Shown here in pieces: positions 1 through 12,697 of a stretch of 64,000 nt of DNA (position 1 is the stretch's first letter; the number at the start of each line of letters is the position of its first letter). The position numbers and the translations under genes are program-made. Source of the DNA: Annulohypoxylon bovei var. microspora (Eukaryota > Ascomycota > Sordariomycetes > Xylariales > Hypoxylaceae); contig MU405227.1 of assembly GCA_022836615.1 (NCBI GenBank), positions 248,001 through 312,000 of the forward strand. Reading direction: 5' to 3'. A model generated the notes under the pieces. That model did not search any database and had not been told where the DNA came from. It saw only the letters and a program-made list of their open reading frames with translations.

Positions 1-1125
1 CCGCTATACGTATAGTAAATCATTATACGGTATTATACAATACAAAATACGTATATACAAAATACGTATTTTGAAATGCAGAACCCTAGAGTTGAGTGCT
101 TTTTTTTTTGTTACCTACTTCCTGATTGATGTCGCAGCTGGACGGGGACGCCCACCCCACCCCTTCGAACGGTACCTAGGGCAGGGCTTGTTACCTGTTA
201 CTTGTTACATAAGACTTAAGACATGCAGGAGTGGCTGCTGAGTCTAGGTCTGGATGATTCTGGACTCTAGAACGGGGCACGCAGGTGAGTTCATATTTGC
301 AGATTGAAGAGGAAAAAAATGTAAGGGGTGGTGTGAAGGGGCTTGCGGTTTCGCTGAGCCTTGGTAAGTTAGTTATGTTCTGCGAAGGTATCACTGATTT
401 AATTGCTGTTCGAGTTATCAGGATCACCGTCACAATGTTTGCTATTTACATACCTAGTAAATTGTTGTATAAACCAAACTCACACACACGTCGATAGTAG
501 GTTGGTAGATAACAAGATAGGTGCATACATAATCTTCATCTACCTGCCTCGTGTATCGTGCGTAATGCGGGTTAGGCTATTAATTATTGTGAGTAAAGCG
601 GTCCGATGTTAATTTATTAGTTCTTCAAGCACCAACACCGTTTCTGGCTTGGCGGATGCTTATTTCGGTTTCATAACCGAGCTGGCAAGGTTGAATCTGG
701 ACGACAGCCTCTAAACCCCTGCCCCCGAATCCTGCTATCGCCCCGTCTGCGCATGCTAACGTACATTACATCGTGGTGATAATGCCCGGGGTCTGGGTTG
801 TAGGTACGGCACAAGCCGATTCTTAGTTCGAAGGAGACGAGATTAGATCAGATGATGATGAGGGGCCGATAAGTTGATGGCGCTGGCTGGGAAGGTGAAG
901 GGGCCGGAGGAGCTGTCTGAAGTATATACATTCACGACGGCCCGGCTGTTGGTTGGGACACACACTTACATCATGTGCTGTGCGCTGTGAGATATTCTTC
1001 GAGAGGACTTATCCGTTCCTTATATTCACTCCTTTTCCCCCATCGACTTCTGGGATCCTCCAGCCGGTATCTGAGCCGAGTCGACATTCATTCGTTTTAA
1101 TAGGTGATACGGATAAACCGTCACC
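1..1125. other. Intergenic region, 5' flank of the first gene
   Basis: No credible gene is seen; open frames are below 85 codons and do not resemble proteins. The first 80 bases are AT-rich and carry several copies of the palindrome TACGTA. A TATA-like AGTATATACA lies near 920, about 200 nt before the first gene's ATG, and a pyrimidine-rich stretch precedes that ATG, so bases from about 900 to 1125 are probably core promoter and 5' leader. Confidence 0.5.
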
Positions 1126-2895
1126 ATGTACAACCTCCTTCCTCTCGTCCTGGCCTGCTCGTCGCTGCTGGAGTCTGCGATAGCGAAACCTATCGCTGAT
1201 GTGGCCGCGTACCAAGCTGTCGCTGAACGCGACGTGGAGCTTCTCGCGCCACGATATGGTCCTCACACACAGGGCATGATTATCAGGCGCGATGCTAACA
1301 AGACCTTCGACCTGGGCTTTGAGGCCACGGATGTGACATTATTCTCTGGGTAAATACCCAACACCCCTCCTATCCACATATACATCCATATGCTAATGCA
1401 AGAGACAGTTCATGGCCAGCCCTAGGCTCGACCTTCTCCCTCGACATCGCCTGCGTCGAGTGCCGGACCTACGGCGAGCTCAACGCGTTCATGGAGTTCC
1501 CGGACAACCTCGAAGAGCTGCTGAAGGACCTCAAAGACTTCAACGTGTTCAACGACGCCAGCCTGACCATCGGCTTCCAGGGCGTCGGCGCCTCCGTGGA
1601 CCTCAGCGTCACCACCCAGGGCACCGGCCACTTCACCATCCCGCTGTTTAAGACCGAGACCCCTCTCGGCATCTCTGTAAGTTTTCCTGTTCTCTCATTT
1701 TAGCAAGGGACCGCGGTTTGGAGAGAGAGTACTGTCCAAGATTCAGGGAACACTGTTTGCTAACAGACCTAACACCAGGGCCCCGGATTCCAAGCCGGCA
1801 TTTCCTTCGGCGTGGACCTAATAATCGGCATCACGGCCGAGATCGAGGCCGAAGGCGGCTTCGAGGTATCGATCCCGGACGGATCGTCCTTCACCATCGA
1901 GTTCGACCCCAAGGTCGGCAACAGCGCCAAGTTGTAAGTCATTTCTCTCTCCTTTTCCCAACCTTTATCACTTCTTCGGCCCATCTAACCCCCTCCCCAG
2001 CAACGGCGCCTCCGCAGCCCTCCTCCCGCTCTCCGTCAACGCGCCGGCCTCCATAACCGTCGCCCTGCGCCTGGAAGTGCAAGGCGGGATCGAGCTGCCC
2101 TCGATCCCCCTCCTCGAGGCCAAGGCGCTCGCCGGCGCCTACATCAACATCCCGGAGGTGATCCTGGGCGAGCAGTTCAGCCTGCCGCCGGCCAACGGCA
2201 GCGACTGCATCCTGCCCGTGTCGGCCGAGATCAACATCAACGCCGGCGCCTCCGTCGACATCGGCGCCTCCATCGCCGACATCACGCTCGGCGACTTCGA
2301 CCCGTCCGTCAGCACCACCTTCTTCGACGCCAAGACCAGCACGTGCTTCGTCACCGTCGGCCAGGAGACCGCGACGCCGGCGATAACGGGGACCGGTACC
2401 GGTACTGGCACTGGTGCGGCCGCGGCCGCGACGACGATCGACTGCCCGTCGGCCCTCGTGACGTCGACCGCGACGACGACCAGCACGTACACGATCACGT
2501 CGTGCGCGGCCGCCGTAGTGAACTGCCCGAACAGCCTGGCGCAAGTGATCGTCGTGACGGAGCCGATAACGATGACCACATCCAGCTGCCCGGTATCCGT
2601 GGCCTCGACGCCGGCCGCGATCGCCAACGGGCCCTTCGTCAACGCGACGACGTCCGCGGGCATCGCGCTGTCGAGCCTCAGCGCGCCGGTCACCAGCACG
2701 GTGTCGATCGACTCCTCGGTCGTGACGCCGGAGGCGACGCTCATCACCGGTTCGGCGAAGGCTACTGTGACCGAGAGTGCTTCCGGGTACGCCACGGTGA
2801 GCGAGGTGCCGGCGACGAACGGCACGGTTACCGTGAAGCCCCGGAAGTGCTCTATGGTGACACCGTCGTCGTCGTTGTTATCGTCGACAGCTTAG
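1126..2895 (+). CDS. Secreted Ser/Thr/Gly-rich protein of unknown function, 4 exons
   Basis: Exons 1126-1349, 1409-1676, 1779-1933 and 2001-2895 join in frame to 513 codons. Introns start GTAAAT/GTAAGT, end CAG, and the first has a GCTAATG branch site. The start is the ATG in ACCATGT, followed by a clear signal peptide (residues 1-20, MYNLLPLVLACSSLLESAIA). The mature protein has a conserved-looking globular half (residues 60-350, with ACVECRTYGEL and repeated VDIGASI/SVDLSV beta-rich segments). It is followed by an Ala/Thr/Ser-rich tail with a (GT)n stretch near residue 345, several Cys (DCPSAL, VNCPNS, SSCPVS) and a Ser-rich C-terminus without an obvious hydrophobic GPI signal. The Thr/Ser tail suggests an O-glycosylated wall or extracellular protein. 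I do not recognise a catalytic domain. The 3' exon is very GC-rich, giving long spurious antisense frames. Confidence 0.85.
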
Positions 2896-3394
2896 GGGGA
2901 TTCTCGCCGGATAGGTTAGCCATGTTGGATAGGTGGCAGGATGTATATAAATTGTTATATGAAATTTAATATTCTGGATGATTACCACGACGTCGGGTTA
3001 TTGTACAGATAGGAGATGAGATACCACTGGTGAAGGAGGCGAGATGAGATGGAACTCGGCTAGGTCGGCTTCCATAGCCGAAGCTTATAAAGATGTTCCC
3101 TTCGATAAATATATTTATAACATGATATATAAACATGATGGACTACATATTTCCGTTCCTAGGTTGAACGCTACTGTGCTATATGAATAAGCCAAAATCA
3201 CTTATATCTTCTACCATAAAACGGGAGCATCGTCACGCACGACCTAACGAATAATCATTCAAGTCTCTCAAACATTTAATTCTAGCGCCCGACCCTAAAA
3301 CATGGATGGACGACGCGTAACTACCTCCCTACCGTACTGTACACAGAAATACAACGGCTATCCAGCCTCACTCGCCCCTTCCCCTTTTCCTACC
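2896..3394. other. Convergent intergenic spacer
   Basis: This is the 3' flank of two convergent genes. It is AT-rich with several AATAAA/TATAAA-like stretches (near 2945 and 3115-3130) that could serve polyadenylation of the upstream gene. No gene or repeat is seen. Confidence 0.5.
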
Positions 3395-6300
3395 CTAGCC
3401 GTCGATAGGACACCTATACTCCGCCTCGTGGCCGAACTCGTCTACCTCTCTGTGGTTACCGTTCACTTCCTGCTTTGCCTGCAACGCGTCTAGACAATCC
3501 TTGTGGTATATATGTCTGCAGGCCAAAACGACGAGCGGACCGAGGGGTTGCGGGTCTCTCCGCCTAATGTAAGCCTCTCCATTCGTCTCGACGACCTGGC
3601 CCTGAACGTCCTGTGTGCCGTTTGCCATCTGCTCTCCTGATGAGCTAAGACCGTTACCTATTTCGGTACTCTTTCCCTTCCCTTTCCCCTTGTACGTCTC
3701 GTCCTCTTCCGGACGAGTATCGGCCTTGCCCTTTCCGCGCGCGATAACCGAATTAGTGAGCTCGGCTTTCTTTTCCTCCCGTTTCTTATTTTCGATAGCC
3801 TGTTTCTCCTCCCAAGCCTCAAAGACGTTCCCGGCCACTCCGGGGCCCCAAACCCGTTTCCCACAAGCTTCGCATGTCGATCCTCTAGGTCGCCATCCGC
3901 GCTGACGGAGTTCCACGGCTTGCTTGACGTTGACGAATAGCTGTTGTTCGAGGAGCCGGTTGGAAAGTCGCAATATTGATTCCTCGTATGCATAGGCCGA
4001 GAATATTGATGTCAACACAGCTCGCAAGTCTGCAAGGTTGGGGGAAGTGGCGGCTGCACGAGTCAGGAAAGCTTTAAGGATTCGAAGAAACGTGAGACTG
4101 CCCCCGGATTTCGCAACGAGACGGTTGCTGGATAGGCCCGCGCTTTCGGTGGATGTTGCGGTCATAAGTGCTGTGAATGTGTGTTGCACAAGTGAGCGCA
4201 GCAGCGCTACAAGTTTGTCGCTATCAAGAACTGGAGTAGGCGAAGCTGTGCTAGAGACTTTAATAGGTTGGGACGGGGAAACGACAGACGATAGGCGCCG
4301 CGTAATCTGGACGGTGGTGTCTATCAAATCAAGCCACAATACCTCGTCAGGTAAAAGATCGCTGGGCGACGGCGAGCTTCGTCGGCCAATTGCATTAAGC
4401 TTCTTGGACGTTTTCATTTGCCCCTGACACAACCAAATGCCAACGTGCGTGTATTTTTGTAAATCCCTGAGCAATTCTCCGGCAGCTTCCTTAACGTCGA
4501 TATCATCAGCATGGTCATCCGCATTCGCCACCAAACCGTGAAGGACCGATTCAAGTGTTTCCAAGTGTTTGGTTAAACGACCCATAGCATCTTGTACTTG
4601 TCCTTCTCGAGCCATAAGAATAACAACAGCGTCGATGACTCCGGTATCTTCCATAGTTGGCAGTAACTTGTCAAGCCTGAGGTTCGTGGCTTGCACGATA
4701 CCGACATAATCGGACACGTGAGAAGAGTTATATCGACACATGAGTTGTACGTATTGCTCAATAAAATCCCGATCTAGAGTTGCGGCAGGCTGCTCCGAAG
4801 TTTCAGAATCAGGCTCAAGTAGAGCTTTGAGGTAATCGTATTGCAATTCCGAACCCTGTTCAAGCGAGTCTAAAACAAATCTGTGCAAGTCTGGGGCGTA
4901 TATAGCTAGGATTTGAGCAGCTCGAACTGGATCGAGCTCAGCTAGTTCCCGCGAGTGTTGCTTGATAACATCTTGTATCTCTTGGACGTGTCTCTTAGGG
5001 AGGCTAGCATGTGGCTGCAAACACTCCGCGATGCATTCGAAAACTTCGGTTTGGTCTTCCGGATCCTCGAAGTAAGTCTGCAATAACTTTGCATATTGCT
5101 TGTCGTTCCTATATATCCGCTTTAGAATCCGGTAGAAACAAGCTTTCTTAAATAGAGGAATCATTGTTGATATGTCTGGTGGTTGGTACACAGAGAGTAG
5201 ATATTCCGCACTTAGCTGGGCATCCTCTGCCAGATCTATTCCGGGGTAGCGGCATAACCCAGCTAATACCCCGTCCAGGGTGGAACCCGGTATGAGAAGG
5301 TACTGTGGAAATTTAGGTAGGTTTCGAGCGATGAACATGTCCAGATATATGGTATCTGTAGGATCAAAATCGTTCGGATTCATGATCTCAAGCAGGATGG
5401 ACACGACATATTGGCGATCAACTGTCAAGCCAAATATTTGCTCTTCTGGCAGGTCTTTTCCAGTCCCACCATTGAGCTGTTTCTCCTGAGAATCATTCAA
5501 GAACGAATCTTCGAATGCTTCGTTTAGGGCGCTCAAGAAACTCGGAGCATCATACTGTAGTATCATCCTGAGGTACGGAAAAGATGGCTCATCAGCCTGC
5601 GTCGGATGCGTGCGAAATATCTTGCTGCTGCCTTTCGGCCAGACTATACTTTTCCCGGAAAAGAGGAACCAGTATAGTTCAGCTTTAGCCTGCGACGCCA
5701 CTCCATCTTGCAACCTCTCACCTGTAGGGTATACTCTTCCAGTTAACGTGTAAGAAAGATATGGGAACATCTTAACAGCGTTAACCCCATGGTGCTCATC
5801 CTCCATGAAGTTTCCGGACGTTGTATAATCGGTATTCTGCATTAGGGGTATTAAAAGAGTAAGTAGGTCGACGAGGGGTGTGATATAATCAAACAGCGCT
5901 TGATTCCAGACGTATATAAGAGCATCGTAGAGGCCGTGCTTCTTACATAGTGAAGTAATCTGATCGATATCGAGAGTAGCTGTTTCCATGTGACAAATCA
6001 TCTCTTCCAGTCGGCTTTCCCAACCCCTATTCACATAGTGAGTAACCATTGCCTTGACTGCAGTTGGAGGCACAGTCGATATCGTCTTCTCTAGAATGTA
6101 TGGCTCTAACACTTCTAGGAATATGCCTGCAGCATCCCCATCTTCGTACCATTCATACATCTCATCAAAGAGAAAGTCAAGGTCTGAGACGCTTTGACAG
6201 GCAATGAAGCAAGTCTCAGCGAGATTCCGTAGCTGCTGGTCATCTACCGAGGTCTTATTTTTTTGCCGTTGTCCGAATGCATATTTAAGAGACGCGCTCA

Positions 6301-8361
6301 TGATCTCCATTACCTTGTCACGTACCATTCGGTGCCTCAAGGTAGCATCTTCAGGAAGGCCAACCGTTAACTTGTTAGCATCTCCTGTGTAGTACGATGT
6401 TGCTAACTGGATTGCGCCGATATAATCGCCATTCTCCATCAAAGCTATCAATCGATCAGCCCAGTTGGACAACGCGCCGATCGATACGTCGTTGAAGCCT
6501 AATAGAAAGATACGGCCCTTATATGCCTTCAGGCTCATATAAAAGGCATCCGCAACAACACCATGCATAGACGTGTCATCCTCGTCAAGCTGCTCAACTA
6601 GATTGTGTAGCTGATGGGAGAAGATATCAGCGTGGTAGATGAACTTGTGGATAAGATCGAAAGCTTCCGTCATCCTCATGGATCGATCTTCAAGGACAAT
6701 GAGCCTTTGCGTAATCGTCAGGACGGTTAAGACAGAACGGCTGAGCCATTGGACGGCCACGATCGCTTCCTCGCACTTCCACCTACTACGTGCCTTGAAC
6801 TTCAGAAGCGGCGGCTTGTCACTACTGTCCGATGGCATCTCATCCACATCAAGAACAGTGAGAACATTAGACCAGCAGTACACTAGCTTCACCTTAGACA
6901 TGGTGCTACCCGTGTTAGGATCTGGTACTTTTAATTTGACTGCTGGAAACCATGCCAAACAACCGGTCATGGCACTATGCGGTGCTACATCTTTTGGCCT
7001 GGCTGATTTGTGTTGAGTTTGCGCAATCGGTGTCGTGGAGACAATAACAAGTAGATAAGGAGTGAGCATCGCCGTAAGTCCCATTGTGTCCGTTGCTCGT
7101 TCCACATTCCCGAGTGGCAACGGAGAAAAGCCCAATACGGTGCTAGGTTTAAGGGGCTTGCCTGATGGGGGAGGCGGAGCATCAGGATATCGACCCAATA
7201 TCCTAAACGTCTTGACTGTTCGCCCGAGAGCACCGGTACCTCGAGTTGCAAGATGAGAAAATGCCATGCCACGGTCGTCGGCAGAGACTAAGGCAGTATG
7301 TCTAGTACCTAGGAAGCCTAGATGTGTTATAGACGCATTCGGCATGTGACCATCCATTGTCCGATTTTGCAGCTGCGAGTCTTCGAGAGGTGGTATATGT
7401 AGGAACGGCCGAGAGGCTCTGCTAGTATCCCACGTGAAGATGTTTCCGCTTGCATGGCCGCCAGCTATCGTCGTATAGTCGGCGGATACGGCAATGGCGG
7501 TAATAGACCCGGATTCAACAGCTATGTCCTATTAACACTGAAATATAAAAGTTTACGGAAGGTAACCAACCTTTAGTGCCTGGACCGATGATCATCTTTA
7601 AATTTTGGTTATAATCAAACATTAGTATTATGCCTTTAGAGGTTCCCAACACGATCGAAGCAGACACAGCTATACATGTAGGGGAACCCAAGTTACGCTT
7701 TCCAGATTCAGAGAAAGCCTGTCCGTTTAATTTCTTAAGTTTCGTCCATCGTACAACTTCCCACGGGGGCGTGGGGTTTTCGGTATCGCCGATTTCAAAG
7801 AAAAACTGACTACTCAGAGACGCTTGTCTGCTGTGCCCGGCGAAAAATGCAGGTGAGGTCGGTCTTGGAGAGAGCGCGGACGATGGCGAGGATATACGCG
7901 ATTGGAACCGTCGGTCAAAGGGCCTGAATGAAGGTGTAGGGCTACTTAGCCTAGGTCGTGAGGCTAGAGATGGGACTCTACTACTTCCGGGGGAAGATAT
8001 CATAGAACCCTAGGAAAGGGGTTAGCCTTAGTCCCCTTGATAGGATTGTAACACCGCGTACCTGAAGAGAGGGCGAACCGTCCGGTACGGAGAGTAGCGA
8101 GTCTATTGGACTCCCAACTCTTCGCGGTATACCCTCAGCTGATCCAGCTTCCGAAGCATCATCGCGATCTAGCAGCAGTTGGCGATACCGATTTGCGATG
8201 GCTCCATTCCCGGTAGGCTGAACAGATATAATGCTTTTTTGGTCTTCCTCAACATCAGCCATCTCTTCTTGCCCCCGATCCCCCTTTATTGTCTCCTCAT
8301 CGCTCGACGCCGCATCCCCGTTTTCTCCGTTCGGAGACAGATCTAGATGATCATCGTCCAT
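3395..8361 (-). CDS. vps8: Vps8, CORVET tethering-complex subunit with C-terminal RING
   Basis: Exons (minus) 8361-8062, 8009-7571 and 7521-3395 give 1621 residues. The start is the ATG at 8361 (good context, GTCAACATGG); the frame opens upstream only at a TTG. Intron 2 uses donor GTTGGT and acceptor CATAG, the only combination that keeps frame. The N-terminus is disordered and Ser/Pro-rich. It is followed by the beta-propeller region typical of Vps8 (VLGTSKGIILMFD, ITAIAVSADYTTIAGGHASG, around residues 200-300), a long alpha-solenoid, and a C-terminal RING-like domain (CEACGKRVWG from 1463, CRHIYHKDC near 1581, CPIDG at the very end). In yeast, Vps8 is the Rab5/Vps21-binding subunit of CORVET and tethers early endosomes. 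Length and domain order fit the fungal family. The central solenoid lies in one uninterrupted 4-kb exon. Confidence 0.95.
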
Positions 8362-9052
8362 GTTGACAGCCCCATTATCTCTCTCCGAGGAAGGCAAGTT
8401 TATCGAGATATCTGCATCGATCGCATGACTTCAGGAACAACTATCGCTCGTGGTATTTCGTCGCGTCGTGCTTCTTAGAAAACCGAGTCGTCGTGTTATC
8501 GCTGCCGGAGCAGTCGGTTTTCAAAGTTGTGTAGTAAGCTTGAAGCTCAATTGCTAACCTCGTAGCTCTATCAAAAGCCAATATTGGGATTGTAAATATC
8601 GCAATGGAATCGCTGGTTTCTATTCGCAGAACGCGGATGATCTTTCTGTTGTATTAGGGTATGTACACGAAAGGAGTAGCACAAATGAAGTTTAGACTTG
8701 ATATAATTATCGCAGCTTCTCTGAATCCATTCACTGCCTTACGTACATACAGAACCTAGCCAAGCTAGCTCAGCCTTATTATTAGCAAACATACCAGCCA
8801 GAAACAACACCAATCAGCGGTCGTTGCACCCCCGTTATCACCTAAGAAGCGCTGAGGGATAAGCGACGCACGAGCCAACATGATGCGGCTAGTAAACCCA
8901 ATTTTAATCGGAACCCCTGCATATTTGTTCAATCCCTGCACCTTGTATTATGTAAACCTCCAGTGCCCTGTTAAGATTCAAGTCGCAACATCCAAACATC
9001 TAAGTTGCTACTTACTCTATTATTGTCACAGGATACCTTAATATATACTACC
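8362..9052. promoter_or_regulatory. Divergent promoter region between vps8 and the GPALPP gene
   Basis: These 690 bases between two divergent start codons hold no open frame of note and should contain both promoters. A TATA-like TTAATATATAC sits just before the ATG at 9053. No repeat or operator-like palindrome stood out. Confidence 0.45.
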
Positions 9053-10186
9053 ATGTCGTCCATAGGACCTCAATTGCCGCCACACCTTTCCAAACGCAAG
9101 CGCACTCCAGACGACGAATCCCCAGACTCCCCTACGGCCAAGCTACAAGCTACAGACCGCAACCGAAACGAAGTAAACCTCAACAGCGACGATGAGAGCA
9201 GCTACGGTCCACCATTGCCCCCATCCCTAACCAAAGGACCTATAGGGCCCTCGCTACCACCCTCAAACACGGACGAGGTCGAATTAGACGACAGCGACGA
9301 CGATGCCATCGGCCCATCTGCTCCTCCACCGCCTTCCACAGCCAGACCAAAATCAAAACCCTCCGTAGGACCTACACTCCCACCCGCAAACCGCGACGAG
9401 ATCCCGCTAGAAGACGCCAACTCGTCAGACGACTCAGCAGGACCAGCGCCGCCACCCCCAAAACGCGTGCTCGGCCCTGCCGCCCCCCCAGCGCCTCTCT
9501 CCTCCCGCCCTCCCGCCGACCCAGCCTCGGACTCCGACTCCGACTCCGACTACGGCCCCGCGCTGCCAACCTCGACCTCGCACCAGGCGCGTCAAACCGC
9601 GGCCCTCGCCGCCGCCAGCGCGCGCGCCGGCTCCGAGTCGTCGAAGCCGCAGCGCGACGACTGGATGCTGGCGCCGCCGACCAGCACGGGGTACCGGGCG
9701 GGGGACCCGACGCAGCTGAAGAGCCGGAAGTTCCAGTCGGGGCCGCGCACCAACACCAGCACGGACAAGGGCGGCGGCGGCGAGATCGCCAGCATCTGGA
9801 CGGAGACGCCGGAGCAGAAGCGGCGGCGGCTCGAGGACGCCGTGCTGGGACGGGACCCGGGGGCCTCGCAGGCCCACACGCAGACGCGGTCCGCGGCGCA
9901 CAGCACGCTCGGTGTCGGCAAGGAGGACCTGGACCCGGAGCAGGCGGCGCGGATCCGCGGCTTCACGGAGGCGACGCGCGGCCGGAGCCTGTACGAGGAG
10001 CACCAGGCCTCGCGCAAGGGGCGCGAGCTGGCGCCCGACGAGGAGGAGGACGACCCGAGCAAGCGGGCCTTCGACCGCGAGAAGGACGTGCGGTCCGGCA
10101 GCCGCATCAACACGGCGCAGCGCCGGGAGCTGATGAGCCGGGCTGCGGATTTCGGCGGTAGGTTTGCGAAGGGGAAGTACCTCTGA
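9053..10186 (+). CDS. GPALPP-motif / DUF3752 protein
   Basis: Single exon, 377 residues. The start is the ATG at 9053 (CTACCATGTC); an in-frame TTG 48 nt upstream is not a plausible fungal start. The N-terminal half repeats the short GP(x)LPP motif at least six times (IGPQLPP, YGPPLPP, IGPSLPP, VGPTLPP, LGPAAPP, YGPALP) separated by acidic and Ser-rich linkers. The C-terminal half (DDWMLAPP, EIASIWTETPEQKRRR, FDREKDV, GGRFAKGKYL) is the DUF3752 domain of the GPALPP1/KIAA1704 family. Proteins of this family are nuclear and poorly characterised; I infer a nuclear role only by family. Codon use shifts sharply near 9520 from A-rich to very GC-rich, which creates long antisense frames without meaning. 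Confidence 0.9.
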   Translation: MSSIGPQLPPHLSKRKRTPDDESPDSPTAKLQATDRNRNEVNLNSDDESSYGPPLPPSLTKGPIGPSLPPSNTDEVELDDSDDDAIGPSAPPPPSTARPKSKPSVGPTLPPANRDEIPLEDANSSDDSAGPAPPPPKRVLGPAAPPAPLSSRPPADPASDSDSDSDYGPALPTSTSHQARQTAALAAASARAGSESSKPQRDDWMLAPPTSTGYRAGDPTQLKSRKFQSGPRTNTSTDKGGGGEIASIWTETPEQKRRRLEDAVLGRDPGASQAHTQTRSAAHSTLGVGKEDLDPEQAARIRGFTEATRGRSLYEEHQASRKGRELAPDEEEDDPSKRAFDREKDVRSGSRINTAQRRELMSRAADFGGRFAKGKYL

Positions 10187-11145
10187 TGGGGGTCTGGGTG
10201 GGCTGGTAGTGGCAAATGCTTACCTAGGTACCTAATGTATGCCTGTGTATGGTATGTGTCTAGAGTGAGGAAGATGGGATGAGAAAAAGGGGGTTGATAT
10301 TAATGTCGACTGAAGATACCCCATTCATGTTTACATGCTAGAGACCATAAAAACGACATTATAACACGTTCACGAAATGCATCAACACCTGTTCTCGGCA
10401 AATAACTCTAATACGTTAAGAGCCAAGCATAAACGCATTTTCAATTCGAATAATAAATTATTATTCACGACGTCCTGCTCTGCTCAGTTGTCTACCAGCC
10501 CCATGCATGGGGTACATTGCCACGTCTAATGGCTAACTGCCCATCTTTCTCAGACACCCTGCTAACTCTCTAGATAACATTCCAGAGCCTGAACCGCCTC
10601 CTGGTTGTTCGTTCAAGCCACTAAACTACCTCAACTCTCAAAAACTATTTGAGAAAACAACCTGCCGACCAGCCCGCCTGCTTGTAACCTCGAATTCGAA
10701 AAACACCGCCTACTCCTACAAAATGCACATGACACCAGCCAGGCCCAACTAAGCCTCGTTCTCACGAGCTCAGGGTCCAAGCTAAAACCTTGGAACAGCC
10801 TAAAAGTCATGACGAAGACGAATGTCTCAGGATTTCCCATCATACGTCGCCAACGAGACACAACTTTAGGTCAACTCTTCGCAACTCTCGTGTTACACTT
10901 CCGTCTTCCCACCACGTACCCTACCTAACCCTTCCATCGGATCGGTAGGTATTAGCAAAAAGATGACCAACTGGAGAGAAAAAAAATAAAAAAGGGAAAT
11001 TTAGAGCAGGCAATAGGGGTATGAGGGTGTGCTAGCTCATTTCGCGACGTCGTGTACATGATATGATCCAAAAAGCCATCAGTAAACAATGTAACATTTA
11101 TATATTCCGATGATTAAGCCGACGTTCTATGGAGATTGGAAATTC
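10187..11145. other. Convergent intergenic spacer
   Basis: Roughly 960 bases between the 3' ends of two convergent genes. AT-rich stretches with AATAAA-like signals occur near 10450. Small open frames (up to 76 codons) lack protein-like character. Nothing else was recognised. Confidence 0.5.
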
Positions 11146-12697
11146 TTAATTCGCCGTAGTCGCCGACGGTCGTACACCCGCTTCCAACTGCGATGGTGTG
11201 GTATTTGCGCCACCGTTAGCACCGGAAGATGTGATATCACCAGCTTCAGCTGATTGCCCGTTGCGTTCCCTCCGCATCAGATCATTTAATCTAAATGGTG
11301 GGAATCGACTACGAACTCTCGTGAAAAGACCTGCGTTATCTGCTGCGGCCGGCTGCGATTCAGAGTGGTGTCGTTGGTGGTCTGCGCGATTTCTCTCCCA
11401 TATACGAGGTTGTCGACTATAATTGGATGATTCCGTACCCGCACCCACACCTCCGAAGCGACCCCCGATCATACCACGCGGGGCACCCCGGAAATTACTC
11501 CACGAAGTAAACGTACGTTGCGGAGACCTTGGCAAGTTCATACGGCCATTTCGAGTCGGATCAGCATTAGGGGATGTAGGACTAGTCGGGTCACCGTCCG
11601 CAGGGGGCGGGCGGGGTTTAGGTGTATAGTAGTCCGCCTTGCAGAGGGGGCAGGAAGCCCTCCGGTTAGTTAACCAGGGATCGATGCAAACTGCGTGGAA
11701 GGCATGGCCGCAGGTCAACCCGCGGATATCGTCGTCGTCCTCGAGTGTGTCGATGCAGATAGCGCACGTATCACCCTGCGTACCTACAAGCTCAGGAGGT
11801 AGGGCAGCGTCTATGTGCTCATCATCGTCATCTTCGTCGACGCTTGCACGGTGGTCATGATCTTTCGTAATGATGCTCTCTGCGGTTTTCGATTGGGTAA
11901 GTGCGTTATCAGTAGCTGTATTGTCATCTGGCAGATTATCCTGGATCCCCGTGCTGGGGTTCGGCTTCTCGTGTTTCGCAGGCTCCGGAGTAGCGGCAGT
12001 GTCAGGATGTTCTTCGCTCGGGGTTTGTTCCTTAGATGATATTTCCGGTACGATACCCTCGACGCTCATTACGCTATTAGCGCGACTTGCTGGCGCAGAT
12101 ATGCCGCCAGCAGTTGGTAATCCTTCCCTTGCACGTGCTGACACCCAGGCCTTGTATTTCATCATAGGGAATTTCTCGTTGACTTCATCCATCGTCATCA
12201 ATTTCTTCTCGCGGCGTCGCCTATGCGGCCGGGTAGGCATATTCTCGAGGTTGATAGGCTCTCCATTTTCGTCTAATCCTCGCAGCTGTCGATTCCGAGC
12301 ATTATATCTGAAGCAATACTTAACGCCGACAATAATCCTATCCCAAAGATTAGAACAGAGCCAGGGTATACGGTATACAACCGAAGGCTATATAATCGAT
12401 ATTGGCTCACCATAGGTTAGTGAAAACAACACCGAACCCCAACGCAACAAAGAACAGCAGAGGAGAGCTGGTCGACTGTCCACCATTGTTCTGGTCATTG
12501 TTGTTGCTACTACCAGCGGAAGGGTCCGGGGATGCGGTTGGCGAGGTTGTCGATGATATGGAAGTACCGGATGTGGAAGATGGCGTCGCAGAGTTGCTTG
12601 AGCTCAATACGGTTGAAGAGGCTTGTCGGATTTGAAATTCGACGGCTCTTGCGACCAAATGAGCGCCATCCGCCACGACCTGGTTGAGGGCGACCAT
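11146..12697 (-). CDS. Membrane-anchored RING-H2 E3 ubiquitin ligase
   Basis: Two exons (minus), 12697-12411 and 12337-11146, encode 492 residues. The intron is GTGAGC...CTAAT...ATAG and joins in phase through a Trp codon (TNLW-IIVG). The start ATG is in AAGATGG context. The N-terminal 78 residues are Ser/Thr/Asn-rich and probably luminal. One membrane segment follows (about 79-101, LLFFVALGFGVVF onward), then a basic cytosolic stretch. A canonical RING-H2 (about 287-328) reads CAIC, then GLTCGHAFHAVC, then CPLC with normal spacing. This layout is common among fungal single-pass RING ligases, thought to act in endosomal or vacuolar quality control. The substrate cannot be told from sequence. 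The C-terminal 150 residues look disordered. Confidence 0.9.

Noticed and set aside
1939..2825. Long antisense open frames (201 and 228 codons) over the first gene
   Set aside because: They mirror a GC-rich exon with a signal peptide and clean splice structure on the plus strand; their translations are Arg/Gly/Ala-biased shadows.
8362..8397. Extending Vps8 to a TTG at 8397
   Set aside because: TTG is not a normal nuclear start in fungi, an ATG with good context follows 36 nt later, and the upstream frame meets a stop.
9434..10215. Antisense frames of 189 and 207 codons
   Set aside because: Shadows of the GC-rich part of the GPALPP/DUF3752 gene; no independent domain.
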